From assembly GCA_003242885.1 (NCBI GenBank), contig QKMZ01000003.1, positions 682,001-746,000 of the forward strand: DNA of 64,000 nt, in the 5' to 3' direction. The translations under genes and the position numbers were made by a program. Each line of letters starts with the position of its first letter. Within the stretch, counting starts at the first letter, position 1. Shown here piece by piece: positions 1 through 8,885 of this stretch. The notes under the pieces were generated by a model. That model ran no database searches and was not told the DNA's origin. It saw only the letters and a program-made list of their open reading frames with translations. Origin of the DNA: Candidatus Melainabacteria bacterium. GTDB lineage: Bacteria; Cyanobacteriota; Vampirovibrionia; Obscuribacterales; Obscuribacteraceae.

Positions 1-191
1 AGAGCGATTTGCTTCTCTACTGAAGCACGCAAGTTCTTGCCGGTGGGCACTGGCACTTCAAGGCACGTGAAAGTTGCGGCAAAGAGAAGCTCGATGCCTA
101 GCATCACCAGAATGATCTGGCCGACGATCGACTTGCGAACAGGACGCCGCGTCTGAATTCTTTCTTTTGGAGGTACTACTACGAGCTGCAC
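1..191 (-). CDS. N-terminus of a membrane protein, possibly a sensor kinase (partial)
   Basis: The frame is open from a GTG at 191 and runs off the window edge, giving 63 residues. A basic segment (RRPVRKSIVGQ) is followed by one hydrophobic span of about 20 residues (ILVMLGIELLFAATFTCL) and then a polar stretch, as expected for a signal anchor with a following periplasmic or coiled region. Many membrane histidine kinases begin this way, but no kinase domain is inside the window, so that is only a guess. Upstream a perfect GCGGG-ATAT-CCCGC palindrome lies at 260-273. No other start codon fits better in this frame, which is closed by a TGA about 40 bases upstream. Confidence 0.4.
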   Translation of the reverse strand, partial: MQLVVVPPKERIQTRRPVRKSIVGQIILVMLGIELLFAATFTCLEVPVPTGKNLRASVEKQIA

Positions 192-259
192 GTGATTCGT
201 TCTCAGTGACTCCCCAAATCGTCGGTCTCACAGTGAAGACAACGACGAATGGCAAAAGT

Positions 260-273
260 GCGGGATATCCCGC
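260..273. terminator. Perfect palindrome between rimI and the partial gene
   Basis: GCGGG-ATAT-CCCGC is a 5-bp GC stem followed on the minus strand by ACTTTTG. It lies about 80 bases downstream of the rimI stop and could end the tsaB-rimI transcript. The T-run is short, so it may instead be an operator for the partial gene that starts at 191. Confidence 0.35.
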
Positions 274-354
274 TGTATATACTTTGTGCTGTTGCACCAC
301 TCACGCTAAGACGCCCTATTGTCGCTTTTAAATAAGGCTATAGTCAAGCGTCAA

Positions 355-966
355 TTATGCGCGCTTCTCTTCGGCGGGAATCTCCTCACCTCTGGCATAC
401 GGGCTCTCAAACTCCTGGGGCGCCATCCAATCGACTTTAATCTGGCGCTGGACCGAATCTATACGTTCGTTCAGAACATCCAAATACTCCGGCCTTAGAA
501 TATTCTCGGTCCAAAGCATGAGGGCGTCTTCACCGTTGTCCTGGTAGTAATGGCGACGGACACCAAGGTTCTTGAAACCAAATTTAAAATAGAGGTTTTG
601 AGCTTTCTCATTCGAGACACGCACCTCAAGAGTCAACCATTTTGCGCCTTCCCGGCGACACGTCAAAATATTGTTGATGAGCAGGACTTCGCCGACACGT
701 TTCCTTCTGTAATCCTGGTGAACAGCAAGAGTTGTTATATGCGCTTCATCACCACCGATCAGCCAATATCCCGAATACCCGATCAATTGCTTTGATTCGG
801 CATCGACGGCAGCAAAATAATACCCAAGACGGTTGACTAGCTCGTTTTCAAACGACTGCCGTGACCAGTGATGATTTCCGAAAGCGACAGGTTCGATCTC
901 CATCACTTCGTCTAAATCGCTTTTGTCTAGCCGTCTCAGTTCAATTAGTCGCTGACGCTTTGCCAT
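355..966 (-). CDS. rimI: Ribosomal protein S18-alanine N-acetyltransferase-like GNAT
   Basis: This is a GNAT-family acetyltransferase of the RimI type, which acetylates the N-terminal alanine of ribosomal protein S18 using acetyl-CoA. The core runs from about residue 8 to 155: ITTLAVHQDYRRKRVGEVLL is the acetyl-CoA-binding strand-helix with the Q/R-x-x-G-x-G/A loop, and LEVRVSNEKAQNLYFKFGF is the typical RimI end motif. At 203 residues it is about 50 longer than E. coli RimI because of a charged C-terminal extension. Its ATG lies inside the end of tsaB (26-base overlap), so the two are probably translated together. The tsaB-rimI pairing is common in bacteria and supports the name over a generic GNAT. 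Confidence 0.88.
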   Translation of the reverse strand: MAKRQRLIELRRLDKSDLDEVMEIEPVAFGNHHWSRQSFENELVNRLGYYFAAVDAESKQLIGYSGYWLIGGDEAHITTLAVHQDYRRKRVGEVLLINNILTCRREGAKWLTLEVRVSNEKAQNLYFKFGFKNLGVRRHYYQDNGEDALMLWTENILRPEYLDVLNERIDSVQRQIKVDWMAPQEFESPYARGEEIPAEEKRA

Positions 967-1783
967 CTGTTCCCTTGAGCGTAACGGATGCGCCTCGCAG
1001 GTAGAGCGGTTCTACGACGCGATAGGGATAGTCATTTAGTAACGACTGTTTCGCATCTGCTGCCAGGACGCCGCGCCCATTTTCCTCCGAAACCCCGGAT
1101 GAAGCAAGAGATTTGGCTTGGTCAAATTTACTCTGTGAAACTCGGCGATATGCGAGCACCCCTTGAAACGTCGCGATGTTAGCAAGTTCCGGCAGTTCGA
1201 TAAAATTAGTCCCGCCGGTTCCGGATAACGATTCCATCAAGGATGGATCGAGTCCCCAGTTTTTACTCGCAGATAGAGCAATCTTCATATCAGGCAGGGT
1301 TCCGTGCTGAGGCTTCACGACCTCAAACGGGGCGGTAGACCCGCCGTCTTGACCGGGAGCAGACTGTGGCTCTCCTGAGGTGCGATATGAGGCAAAGTAA
1401 AAATGACCTCGACCTCCGGAAAGAACAACGGAAAATTCCTTGATTCCCTTTTCAGTCTCGGACAATTTGGCAGCATAGCAATCCAGGAGGGAAACACCGG
1501 TAAGCGGCAGATTGAGCGCCTGTGCGAGCGTTCGGGCTGTCACAACAGCAATTCTTATTCCGGTAAAACTTCCTGGACCAATTCCCACAACCAGTAAATC
1601 GAGATCGGATTTTTTCCAACCTGCTTCTTGAAGCATCTCGTCGATCGACGGCAAAAGCAAAGTAACCGACTCTTGCCGCTCCCCGCCGCTTGAAACGAAA
1701 AGCCGCTCGCCAACAGCAATCTCAGAGTCGAGCAGAGCAATGCTGACGCAATTGTTTGTTGTATCAAAGGAGAGGATACGCAT
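941..1783 (-). CDS. tsaB: tRNA threonylcarbamoyladenosine biosynthesis protein TsaB
   Basis: TsaB is an ASKHA-fold scaffold that pairs with TsaD and TsaE to make t6A at position 37 of ANN-decoding tRNAs in the cytoplasm. The N-terminus MRILSFDTTNNCVSIALL and the motif LVVGIGPGSFTGIRIAV are diagnostic. The protein has 280 residues, longer than the usual 230, mainly because of inserted loops around residues 125-150 and a longer tail. The 3' end overlaps rimI by 26 bases. ATG start at 1783. Confidence 0.92.
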   Translation of the reverse strand: MRILSFDTTNNCVSIALLDSEIAVGERLFVSSGGERQESVTLLLPSIDEMLQEAGWKKSDLDLLVVGIGPGSFTGIRIAVVTARTLAQALNLPLTGVSLLDCYAAKLSETEKGIKEFSVVLSGGRGHFYFASYRTSGEPQSAPGQDGGSTAPFEVVKPQHGTLPDMKIALSASKNWGLDPSLMESLSGTGGTNFIELPELANIATFQGVLAYRRVSQSKFDQAKSLASSGVSEENGRGVLAADAKQSLLNDYPYRVVEPLYLRGASVTLKGTDGKASATN

Positions 1784-1886
1784 AATGTGTTCTACGATCT
1801 AAAATGACTAGGTGCAATCTGCAAATCTTCCATTCAAACCGGGCAATGCATGGCATCGCCCGTACGCTAGACTACGTGCCCGAAAT

Positions 1887-4800
1887 CTACGCTTTCTTGG
1901 ATTTGCGCGAGCCTGATTCCGACTTCACTTCAGTCTTTTTTTCGGAATCTTTCGCCTCGCCGTTTCTGCCAGTATCAGAGTCGCCGCCAATGGCTTTATC
2001 TTCGCCGTTTTTCGCATCACCGACACTAGAATCGACTTCACCAAGGTGCTCGATTACGTCCTTCAGATTTTCTTCTGCGTCCGCATCGAGATCGCCCTCA
2101 TCGTCTACTTTGCCGATCAAGCCTAACTCTTCAGGGCTTTTGCCTGAAATAATTCCGCTGACCAAATCAGCAAATTGCTGTTGATCGAGATCGGGCAATT
2201 CGTCGCCTTCCTGTCCGAGACTCTTCAACTCATTGAGGATCATTCCTTCAAGGTCGTCCATATCCATGATTACAGGCTGCGCTCTGAAGATCATTTGAAT
2301 GGATTCTTCTTTGATGGATTTGAGCAAACGATTGAACATATCGAATGCTTCTTTCTTGTACTCTTGCAGTGGATCGCGTTGACCGTATCCACGCAAGTGA
2401 ATGCCTTCGCGCAAAAGGTCGATGTTATGCAGGTAATCAACCCACTTGCCGTCGATAGTATTGAGCAGAATTTGTCTTTCCATCTCGCGCATGTGTTCGA
2501 CACCGATGTGCTGCTCGCGAACTTCGTAAGCCATATTAATTTGCTTCCAAAGTTCTGCACGCAAGTCTTCGTATGAAAGTCCATGCAGCTCAGTATCTTT
2601 GAGCTCAGCAAGCAACGGAATATCATTCTTCAGCAAGGCAACAACCTGCGGAAGACCCTCTTCCTCCCAGAATTCCGGCGGTGCATCGGAATCGATATAG
2701 CTTCCCAAAAGCAGATCGAGGTGCTCTGTAAGCATGTCGAGAACCTGCTGGCGCAAGTCCGCACGCTCCAGCAAGCGACGTCTTTCGCGATAAATTACTT
2801 CACGCTGCGTGTTGAGAACATCGTCATACTGAAGAACGTGCTTACGCATATCGAAGTGGTGCGCTTCTACTTTCTTCTGCGCATTTTCGATAGACTTAGA
2901 CACCATGCCGGATTCGATGGGCATCTCTTCGTCGGCACGAATGAGTTCCATCAGGCGAGCAATCTTGTCTCCGCCGAAGATTCTCATCAATTGATCTTCA
3001 AGTGAGAGGAAGAAACGCGTCGAGCCCGGATCGCCTTGACGCCCAGCACGACCACGCAACTGGTTGTCGATACGTCGTGCTTCGTGGCGCTCGGTTCCAA
3101 TGATATGGAGCCCACCCAGCTTAATTACTTCGTCGTGCTCTTTGTCCGTTTCGACTTTGAGCTTTTCTTTCAACTCTTTGACACGAGCGTCGAACTCTTC
3201 TTCGCTCAAATTCGGATTCTCTTTGAGTAGTTTCTCTCTCGCCTGAAACTCAGGGTTGCCACCCAACAAGATGTCGGTACCGCGACCGGCCATGTTGGTA
3301 GCGATTGTCACAGCGCCCTTACGACCGGCTTGTGCAACAATAAGCGCTTCCTTCTCATGGTGCTTCGCATTCAAAACGTGGTGGGGGATGCCCTTTCTCA
3401 CGGCTGAAACAACACGTGCCGTTCTCAATGCAGAATAGAGACGCTCGAGGAAATCTTCCTTCTTCGGAAATTCCTTCTCGAGAAGTTTGCATGTCTCTTC
3501 CATCTTCGATGGATCGATTAGCGCAGGACGCTCGAAAAGCTTCTTCAGCGCATCGATGTTGTCCCCGCCCAGATTATTCTTCTTGATGGAATCCATTACC
3601 TTCTGAATCTTCTTCAGAAGAACTTCTCCCATCGTCTGCGGCTTGCTCAAAAGATCAGCAACAAGCTCAGACTTTTCAATACTGACTGTTCCAACCAGTA
3701 CGGGGCGCCCTTCTTCGTGGCACTCAATAATTTCTTCGACAACTGAAATATATTTCTGCAACTCAGTCTTATATATGACGTCCGGCTGGTCGCCTCTGAC
3801 TGCTGTCTTGTTCGTCGGAATCGCAACAACATCTAGGTTGTAGATCTTCTGAAACTCAGCGGCTTCCGTCATCGCCGTACCGGTCATACCGGACAATTTC
3901 GGATAGAGACGGAAAAGGTTTTGATAGGTGATCGAAGCGTATGTGAGGGTTTCTTCCTGAATCGGAATACCTTCTTTCGCTTCTACAGCTTGGTGAAGCC
4001 CGTCGCTCCAACGGCGTCCTTGCATCATACGTCCGGTGAATTCGTCGACGATAACGGCTTCCATCTTGCCCTCTTCATTCGGGCGGATGACGTAATTGAC
4101 GTCGAGCTTGTACAGTTCTTTCGCCTTCAGCGCTTGCACAACATGGTGATGATAGTTGAAGTGCATATCGAAAAGGTCGGTGACACCGAGCAATTGCTCA
4201 GCACGATCCTGACCTCGTTCAGTTAGAAGAATGCTGTGTCCCTTTTCGTCGACCCAGTAGTCGCAATCTTCGTCTTCCTTGTCCTTGCCTTTCTCCAGCA
4301 GCGGTGCGACTTTTGCGCAGGAGAGATAAACTTCCTGGAAAGACTCTGTCGGGAAGCCGGAAATGATAAGTGGAGTACGAGCTTCGTCGATAAGAATGTT
4401 GTCTACTTCGTCAACGACAGCAAAGTAATAAGGACGCTGCACGAGCTGGTCTAGAGACTTGCGCATGTTGTCGCGCAGGTAGTCAAAGCCGAATTCGTGG
4501 TTGGTGCCATAGCTGATGTCGCAGCGGTAGGCAGCGTACTTCTCATCGTCGGGTTGGTGAGAGTAAATCAAACCAACGGTCAAACCGAGAAACTTATATA
4601 TTTGTCCCATCCACTCGGCGTCGCGGCGGGCGAGATAATCGTTGACAGTGACGACGTGGACGCCGCGCCCTGTCAAAGCATTGAGATACACAGGAAGGGT
4701 GGCGACAAGAGTCTTACCTTCACCCGTGCGCATCTCGGAAATCTTGTTGAAGTGCAGTGCGGCGCCGCCCATCAGCTGAACGTCGAAGTGACGCATGTTG

Positions 4801-5147
4801 AGCACGCGGCGACCGGCTTCGCGAACAACAGCGAAAGCCTCGGGCAACATTTGCTCCAGGACTTCATCGAGCACTTTGTCTTTTTGAGTGCGAAATTGTC
4901 CGGGCATTTTGGGAGCATCGTCGGGAATCAATTTGACGTCCGGGACATTCTTCAAAGCTTCGTCGATGCGGCGGCGAAACTCAACAGTCTTGCCTTTGAG
5001 CTCATCATCAGTGAGCTTCTGCATGGCGGGCTCAAAGCTGTTCGCCTTGTCCACGTACTGCTGCAGCGCCTTGACGCGCTTCTCATTCGAGTCCCCAAAA
5101 AGTCCTTTCAGCCAGGTTCGCGTACGCTCTTCCCAGGATTCCGACAT
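1887..5147 (-). CDS. secA: Preprotein translocase ATPase SecA with an extra internal segment
   Basis: SecA is the ATPase motor that drives unfolded preproteins through SecYEG. Walker A is RTGEGKT (residues 140-146); DEVDNILIDEARTPLIISG (246-264) covers motif II; TNMAGRGTDILLGGNP and QLRGRAGRQGDPGSTRFFLS mark the second nucleotide domain. At 1,086 residues it is about 185 longer than E. coli SecA. The surplus sits in three places: about 20 residues near 78-98, about 85 residues at 501-583 between LVGTVSIEKSELVADLL and KGIPHHVLNAK, and an acidic then lysine-rich tail after about residue 1000. The tail ends in SRKSKKA and lacks the usual CxCx8CH zinc motif. ATG start at 5147; rlmN diverges upstream. 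Confidence 0.97.
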   Translation of the reverse strand: MSESWEERTRTWLKGLFGDSNEKRVKALQQYVDKANSFEPAMQKLTDDELKGKTVEFRRRIDEALKNVPDVKLIPDDAPKMPGQFRTQKDKVLDEVLEQMLPEAFAVVREAGRRVLNMRHFDVQLMGGAALHFNKISEMRTGEGKTLVATLPVYLNALTGRGVHVVTVNDYLARRDAEWMGQIYKFLGLTVGLIYSHQPDDEKYAAYRCDISYGTNHEFGFDYLRDNMRKSLDQLVQRPYYFAVVDEVDNILIDEARTPLIISGFPTESFQEVYLSCAKVAPLLEKGKDKEDEDCDYWVDEKGHSILLTERGQDRAEQLLGVTDLFDMHFNYHHHVVQALKAKELYKLDVNYVIRPNEEGKMEAVIVDEFTGRMMQGRRWSDGLHQAVEAKEGIPIQEETLTYASITYQNLFRLYPKLSGMTGTAMTEAAEFQKIYNLDVVAIPTNKTAVRGDQPDVIYKTELQKYISVVEEIIECHEEGRPVLVGTVSIEKSELVADLLSKPQTMGEVLLKKIQKVMDSIKKNNLGGDNIDALKKLFERPALIDPSKMEETCKLLEKEFPKKEDFLERLYSALRTARVVSAVRKGIPHHVLNAKHHEKEALIVAQAGRKGAVTIATNMAGRGTDILLGGNPEFQAREKLLKENPNLSEEEFDARVKELKEKLKVETDKEHDEVIKLGGLHIIGTERHEARRIDNQLRGRAGRQGDPGSTRFFLSLEDQLMRIFGGDKIARLMELIRADEEMPIESGMVSKSIENAQKKVEAHHFDMRKHVLQYDDVLNTQREVIYRERRRLLERADLRQQVLDMLTEHLDLLLGSYIDSDAPPEFWEEEGLPQVVALLKNDIPLLAELKDTELHGLSYEDLRAELWKQINMAYEVREQHIGVEHMREMERQILLNTIDGKWVDYLHNIDLLREGIHLRGYGQRDPLQEYKKEAFDMFNRLLKSIKEESIQMIFRAQPVIMDMDDLEGMILNELKSLGQEGDELPDLDQQQFADLVSGIISGKSPEELGLIGKVDDEGDLDADAEENLKDVIEHLGEVDSSVGDAKNGEDKAIGGDSDTGRNGEAKDSEKKTEVKSESGSRKSKKA

Positions 5148-5504
5148 TCGATATTCACTCCCACGATTGCAAAAAACGATCTTACCTAAATGAACAGTCA
5201 GAGCCGGTTTCCAGCGATTATTTAAATCCCATCGCCAAGGCGGAAAATCCTCGCCAAGCCCGGCCCATGGGCGTTCGGCACAGATCTAATTAGTTTCTGA
5301 TTGTATCATCGGCCCTTATGACATCCATAAGCTTGAACCTTCTCCTAAGCATTGGTCACATTCCGTTTCCAAAAGGCTCTAAACAGCCACGGATGTCATG
5401 TGCGCTGTTATTATGTTGACGTCGCAGCAGGTCTTAAGTTTCAGCCTGAAACACAACTAAGCGCCGGCGACAAACTCTTGGCACGGGAGCATAATACTGA
5501 GCCT
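5148..5504. other. Divergent intergenic region between secA and rlmN
   Basis: This stretch carries the outward promoters for secA and rlmN. A 6-5-6 inverted repeat CTTATG-ACATC-CATAAG lies at 5315-5331, and TATCAT at 5304-5309 could be a minus-10 box, but I find no good minus-35 match. The rlmN frame stays open from a TTG at 5352, so part of this region may be translated if that distal start is used. Confidence 0.4.
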
Positions 5505-6629
5505 GTGAGCCTTTCAGAACTGCGGACCAAAACTTTGAGCACAGACGACGCTACGACCGAAATTGAATTGACTAAATATGGGCGCCTGCCCTCGCTTTCG
5601 GGCTTGTCGCTTGACGAGTTGGAAGATTTTGTCAAGAAACATGGACTGCCTAAATTCCGCGCAAAACAAATCCACAGTTGGATTTACAGCAAATGGGCTA
5701 AAAACTTTGAGGAGATGACGGATCTATCCGCCGACCTCAGAAAAAAACTTTCTGAGACCGCAGAAGTTGGATTGCTCAATATGGCCCACCTTCAGGTCAG
5801 CTCCGACGATACGCGCAAGTATCTCTTTCAATTGCCTGACGGCAAAATGGTCGAGTCTGTATTGATGGCATTTCAAGACCGACCGTCCCTCACCGCCTGC
5901 GTTTCAAGTCAGGTCGGTTGCGCTGTGGGCTGCACATTCTGCGCGACAGGTTACTTGGGATTCAAAAGAAACCTGACTGCGCAAGAAATTATCGACCAAA
6001 TCATGAGCATTCAACGCGAATCAGGAAAGCGCGTCGGCAATGTTGTGTACATGGGTCAAGGCGAACCACTTCTTAATACAGATGAAGTCATCGAGTCTGT
6101 AAAGCGGCTAATAAACACAGTCGGCATCGGTGCGAGACACATTACAGTCTCTACTTCCGGTATCGTCCCTGGTATCAGACAATTAGCAAAAGCAAACTTG
6201 CCGATCACTCTTGCGCTTTCTCTGCACGCACCAGATGTGGAGACACGCGAAGAAATCGTTCCAATCACAAAAAAATACCCAATCCATGAAGTCATGGCGG
6301 CCATGCATGATTACGTAGATACGACTAATCGCAGAGTAACGATTGAGTATGTACTTCTGAAGGATGTCACAGATCGTCCAGAGCAGGCCATTCACCTTGC
6401 AGAGCTTGTGAAGGATCTCCACTGCAACATCAATCTCATCCCGTTCAACCCGACTTTGAACCCCATGGGAGAGGCACTCTACGACCGCCCTTCACGCGAA
6501 TCTCAACAACGTTTCAAAACGCTTGCGGCGCGCAGCGGCAAGACAGTTACGGTCAGATTGGAACGCGGCACAGATATCGACGCAGCCTGCGGACAACTCC
6601 ATAACAAATACACTGCTGGTCGGAAATAG
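5505..6629 (+). CDS. rlmN: Dual-specificity 23S rRNA / tRNA adenine-C2 methyltransferase RlmN
   Basis: RlmN is a radical-SAM enzyme that methylates C2 of A2503 in 23S rRNA and A37 of some tRNAs. Counting from the GTG at 5505, the cluster motif CxxxCxxC is C139, C143 and C146 (VGCAVGCTFCATGYLGFKR). ERGTDIDAACGQL near the C-terminus holds the second catalytic cysteine, and VYMGQGEPLLN is the family GEP motif. The start is uncertain: the frame is open from TTG 5352, with GTG 5505 and TTG 5535 also possible. The last two match the usual 25-35 residues before the LSLDELEDF helix. No strong Shine-Dalgarno site decides between them. It ends tail-to-tail with the next gene, stop codons abutting. Confidence 0.93.
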   Translation: MSLSELRTKTLSTDDATTEIELTKYGRLPSLSGLSLDELEDFVKKHGLPKFRAKQIHSWIYSKWAKNFEEMTDLSADLRKKLSETAEVGLLNMAHLQVSSDDTRKYLFQLPDGKMVESVLMAFQDRPSLTACVSSQVGCAVGCTFCATGYLGFKRNLTAQEIIDQIMSIQRESGKRVGNVVYMGQGEPLLNTDEVIESVKRLINTVGIGARHITVSTSGIVPGIRQLAKANLPITLALSLHAPDVETREEIVPITKKYPIHEVMAAMHDYVDTTNRRVTIEYVLLKDVTDRPEQAIHLAELVKDLHCNINLIPFNPTLNPMGEALYDRPSRESQQRFKTLAARSGKTVTVRLERGTDIDAACGQLHNKYTAGRK

Positions 6630-7031
6630 CTAGCGCAAAGGTTTTGCTTTTCCGGCCAAACTAGGAAACTTGTCTTGTACCAACGTTATCTGGTCAGGTG
6701 AAATCACAAGGCAATCTCTGTTACCTAGGTTCGGAGTTACATAACCAAGATCGTCCACCAGTTTGCGCCCAGAAGAAAGCGTCACTGTAACGTGATATTC
6801 GCCGTCGTGGGTTGGAGAAAACCATAAGTCCCGTTCGGCGGTGGGACCTATATTTTCAAACGTCTTCTTGTTGCCCGGCAGTTCAACGCTGCATTGATTG
6901 ATGGTTTCCGCCGTCTCGTTCTTAATAACAATATGTCCTGACGATAAGTAGAAGAACAATCCAAACAAACAAGCGACTGCTATGAAAGCAACAATGCCGA
7001 TCCCTGACAGAACTAACAAAATTTGCTTCAT
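6630..7031 (-). CDS. Single-pass membrane protein, unrecognised
   Basis: I do not recognise this family. From the ATG at 7031 the protein has 133 residues: a hydrophobic anchor at residues 2-27 (ILLVLSGIGIVAFIAVACLF) followed by a soluble region with beta-strand character (HIVIKNETAETINQCSVEL, YHVTVTLSSGRKL) that would face the periplasm. One cysteine pair (in NQCSVE and NRDCLVI) could form a disulphide. A GTG at 7061 would add ten residues. The stop abuts the rlmN stop, so the two genes are convergent without a spacer. Confidence 0.65.
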   Translation of the reverse strand: MKQILLVLSGIGIVAFIAVACLFGLFFYLSSGHIVIKNETAETINQCSVELPGNKKTFENIGPTAERDLWFSPTHDGEYHVTVTLSSGRKLVDDLGYVTPNLGNRDCLVISPDQITLVQDKFPSLAGKAKPLR

Positions 7032-7083
7032 AAGCCAACCATGATTGGTTCTTGCTCTCACATCATTTTCGTTGAAATCGCAA

Positions 7084-7959
7084 TCAAACCGCAGCGGCTT
7101 TTCGCTTCGGCTCTAGTGTTTCGACAGGTAATGCTTCGAATTCGAACTTCTTGCCGTCGACGAGTTTGACTCTGCCCCAGGGAGTTCCCAGTTCGTGATC
7201 AAACACCACGAGCCAGTTTCCAGCGGCAGCCTTAGTCAACCATTCATTCTTAACATCACAACTTGCTAAAGGATAGTGGTCGTATCCCATAACCCAAGGC
7301 GGAGATACATGGCTCTTAGTGGGCATGATGTCGGCGAAGTAAACACCTTTGTCTGAGCCGGATTCGAAGTAAACGACTTGGTGATGGCTGGTATGTCCGC
7401 CGGTCACACGAACTTCCACGCCTGGGATAACTTCGTAATCGCCATCAACAAGATTTAGATTTCCATGCTCTTTCCATGGTTCGAAATCTTCAAATCTATA
7501 GCTTGCCTTCGCACGCGCATTGGCTTTGTATGCGAATTCCCATTCACCTTTCTGAACGATGTATTTAGCGTTTGGAAAAGTCGGGATCAACTTTCCATCC
7601 TTCAACATAGTGCCACCACCTGCATGATCGAAGTGCAAGTGGGAGATGATGACGTAGTCAATTTCATCGTTTGAAACACCGACAGACTCAAGCATTGTGG
7701 CCGGTTTCACTAGTGACGTTAGGCCATAGCGCTCAGCTTCTTTCTGACTCCATCGATCACCCATTCCTGTTTCTACAAGAACTTTTCCTTTCGGTGTTTC
7801 AATTAAGAGCAAGTTGCAATGCATCTCGACTCGATTTTGCTCGTCGGCTGGAGATAGCTTGTTCCAGAGCGTCTTTGGAACGACACCAAACATTGCGCCA
7901 CCATCGAGCTTGAAGGTGCATTCTCGAACAATTGAAAGCTCGAATTCTCCGAATTTCAC
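7084..7959 (-). CDS. Metallo-beta-lactamase-fold hydrolase
   Basis: A cytoplasmic MBL-fold metallohydrolase of 291 residues. The zinc motif HxHxDH is clear in IISHLHFDHAGGG, followed by VTGGHTSHHQVVYF (third metal histidine), YFADIMPTKSHVSP and the late histidine in VVFDHELGTPWG. The layout matches the lactonase-like branch that includes N-acyl-homoserine lactonases, but the substrate cannot be read from sequence. The start is set at GTG 7959: the minus strand reads GGGAGAAGCGCC just before it, a good Shine-Dalgarno site. The open frame extends to 8103 but its first 48 codons (cysteine- and arginine-rich) look non-coding. Confidence 0.85.
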   Translation of the reverse strand: MKFGEFELSIVRECTFKLDGGAMFGVVPKTLWNKLSPADEQNRVEMHCNLLLIETPKGKVLVETGMGDRWSQKEAERYGLTSLVKPATMLESVGVSNDEIDYVIISHLHFDHAGGGTMLKDGKLIPTFPNAKYIVQKGEWEFAYKANARAKASYRFEDFEPWKEHGNLNLVDGDYEVIPGVEVRVTGGHTSHHQVVYFESGSDKGVYFADIMPTKSHVSPPWVMGYDHYPLASCDVKNEWLTKAAAGNWLVVFDHELGTPWGRVKLVDGKKFEFEALPVETLEPKRKAAAV

Positions 7960-7989
7960 GGCGCTTCTCCCATATAGATACGCCTTGAT

Positions 7990-8070
7990 CTTAGCATTTG
8001 AAGCAGTAGCCTGTCGGCCATCGCCCCTACAAAACGGGCGCGTGCAAGGCGTCCCCACGCTCAGTTCCGA
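7990..8070. repeat. Possible REP-like GC-rich element
   Basis: GC-rich sequence with short inverted segments (GTAGGGGCGATGGCCGAC on the minus strand, then ACGCGCCCGTTTTGTAGGGGCG). It sits upstream of the hydrolase start in otherwise average-composition sequence and loosely resembles the hairpin pair at 34430-34470. I cannot show copies elsewhere, so this is tentative. Confidence 0.25.
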
Positions 8071-8106
8071 CCAGAAAGAGCGCAGGCAATGAGCTACCCT
8101 CACGCC

Positions 8107-8823
8107 TTATCGAACTTCCACCCCCAGCTCTGCGAGCGCTTTTCGCGCCCGTTTCCGAATTACTTCGCTTGGAGAAAGACGAAAAATGCGCATCCATGTA
8201 GCGGCAAGACGCTCCTTTGCGCGCTCCTTCACGAGTTGATCAGTACTGGTTCTATAAATCGTGTCCCAGGTGTTCACCTCTTTAACAAGAGATGGAATCT
8301 TTGCTTGAAGAATCTCAGCCTGCCGACCCAGCCACTTCGGTGAGTCCGGGAACTTCGCTGCCAGTTTGTAATAACTTGCAGCAGCGGTCTCGTTATGGGC
8401 GAACAAATATTGGTTAATGCCCGCGATAAAGGGCAAGTACCAATTGTCCTGATTCGCCTGGATGCCTCGCTCTATGAGTTTTTGAGCAAGATCTGGTCGC
8501 TTCATCTCGGCCCCGACAACGAAGGCCGCGAACCAATATGGCTGGGTGAATCGAGGGTCGAGCGTCGTCACCAGGTCTAAATAGTCATACGCATTCTCGT
8601 ACTTGTCCGTGTGACGCGCCGGTCCGTCACCTATGTATTGAACGAAACGCAGCCAATAAATATCAGCTGCCAATTGCTCATGCCCCAGACAAATGAGCTT
8701 TAGAGCCTCAGGCTTTAAAAATATTGGCTTTGGCTCGCTCGGTCGACTGAGAGCACATACTTCATTGATACGAATCAGACCAAGATGCGCAATAGTTGCC
8801 GCGCCCCCAGTCAAAACAATCAA
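8107..8823 (-). CDS. TPR-like protein with N-terminal anchor
   Basis: About 238 residues, mostly alpha-helical with degenerate tetratricopeptide pairs (YLDLVTTLDPRFTQPYWFAA, AQKLIERGIQANQDNWYLPF, AAASYYKLAAKFPDSPKWL). The N-terminus is hydrophobic. The annotated TTG at 8823 cuts into this hydrophobic stretch; the same frame stays open upstream (LNALRKNRVSAVLLIVLTGG), so the true start is probably a non-ATG codon further upstream, between 8823 and 8880. It follows the prepilin gene on the same strand with about 60 bases between them or less, suggesting cotranscription. A pilus-assembly role is conceivable but unsupported by any motif. Confidence 0.7.
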   Translation of the reverse strand: MIVLTGGAATIAHLGLIRINEVCALSRPSEPKPIFLKPEALKLICLGHEQLAADIYWLRFVQYIGDGPARHTDKYENAYDYLDLVTTLDPRFTQPYWFAAFVVGAEMKRPDLAQKLIERGIQANQDNWYLPFIAGINQYLFAHNETAAASYYKLAAKFPDSPKWLGRQAEILQAKIPSLVKEVNTWDTIYRTSTDQLVKERAKERLAATWMRIFRLSPSEVIRKRARKALAELGVEVR

Positions 8824-8885
8824 AAGGACTGCACTAACCCTATTTTTTCGAAGCGCATTCAGCTTATGTATACCGAACGAGGGGT

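Noticed and set aside
4497..5189. A 230-codon plus-strand open frame opposite the start of secA.
   Set aside because: It is fully antisense to the conserved SecA motor domain and has no family resemblance.
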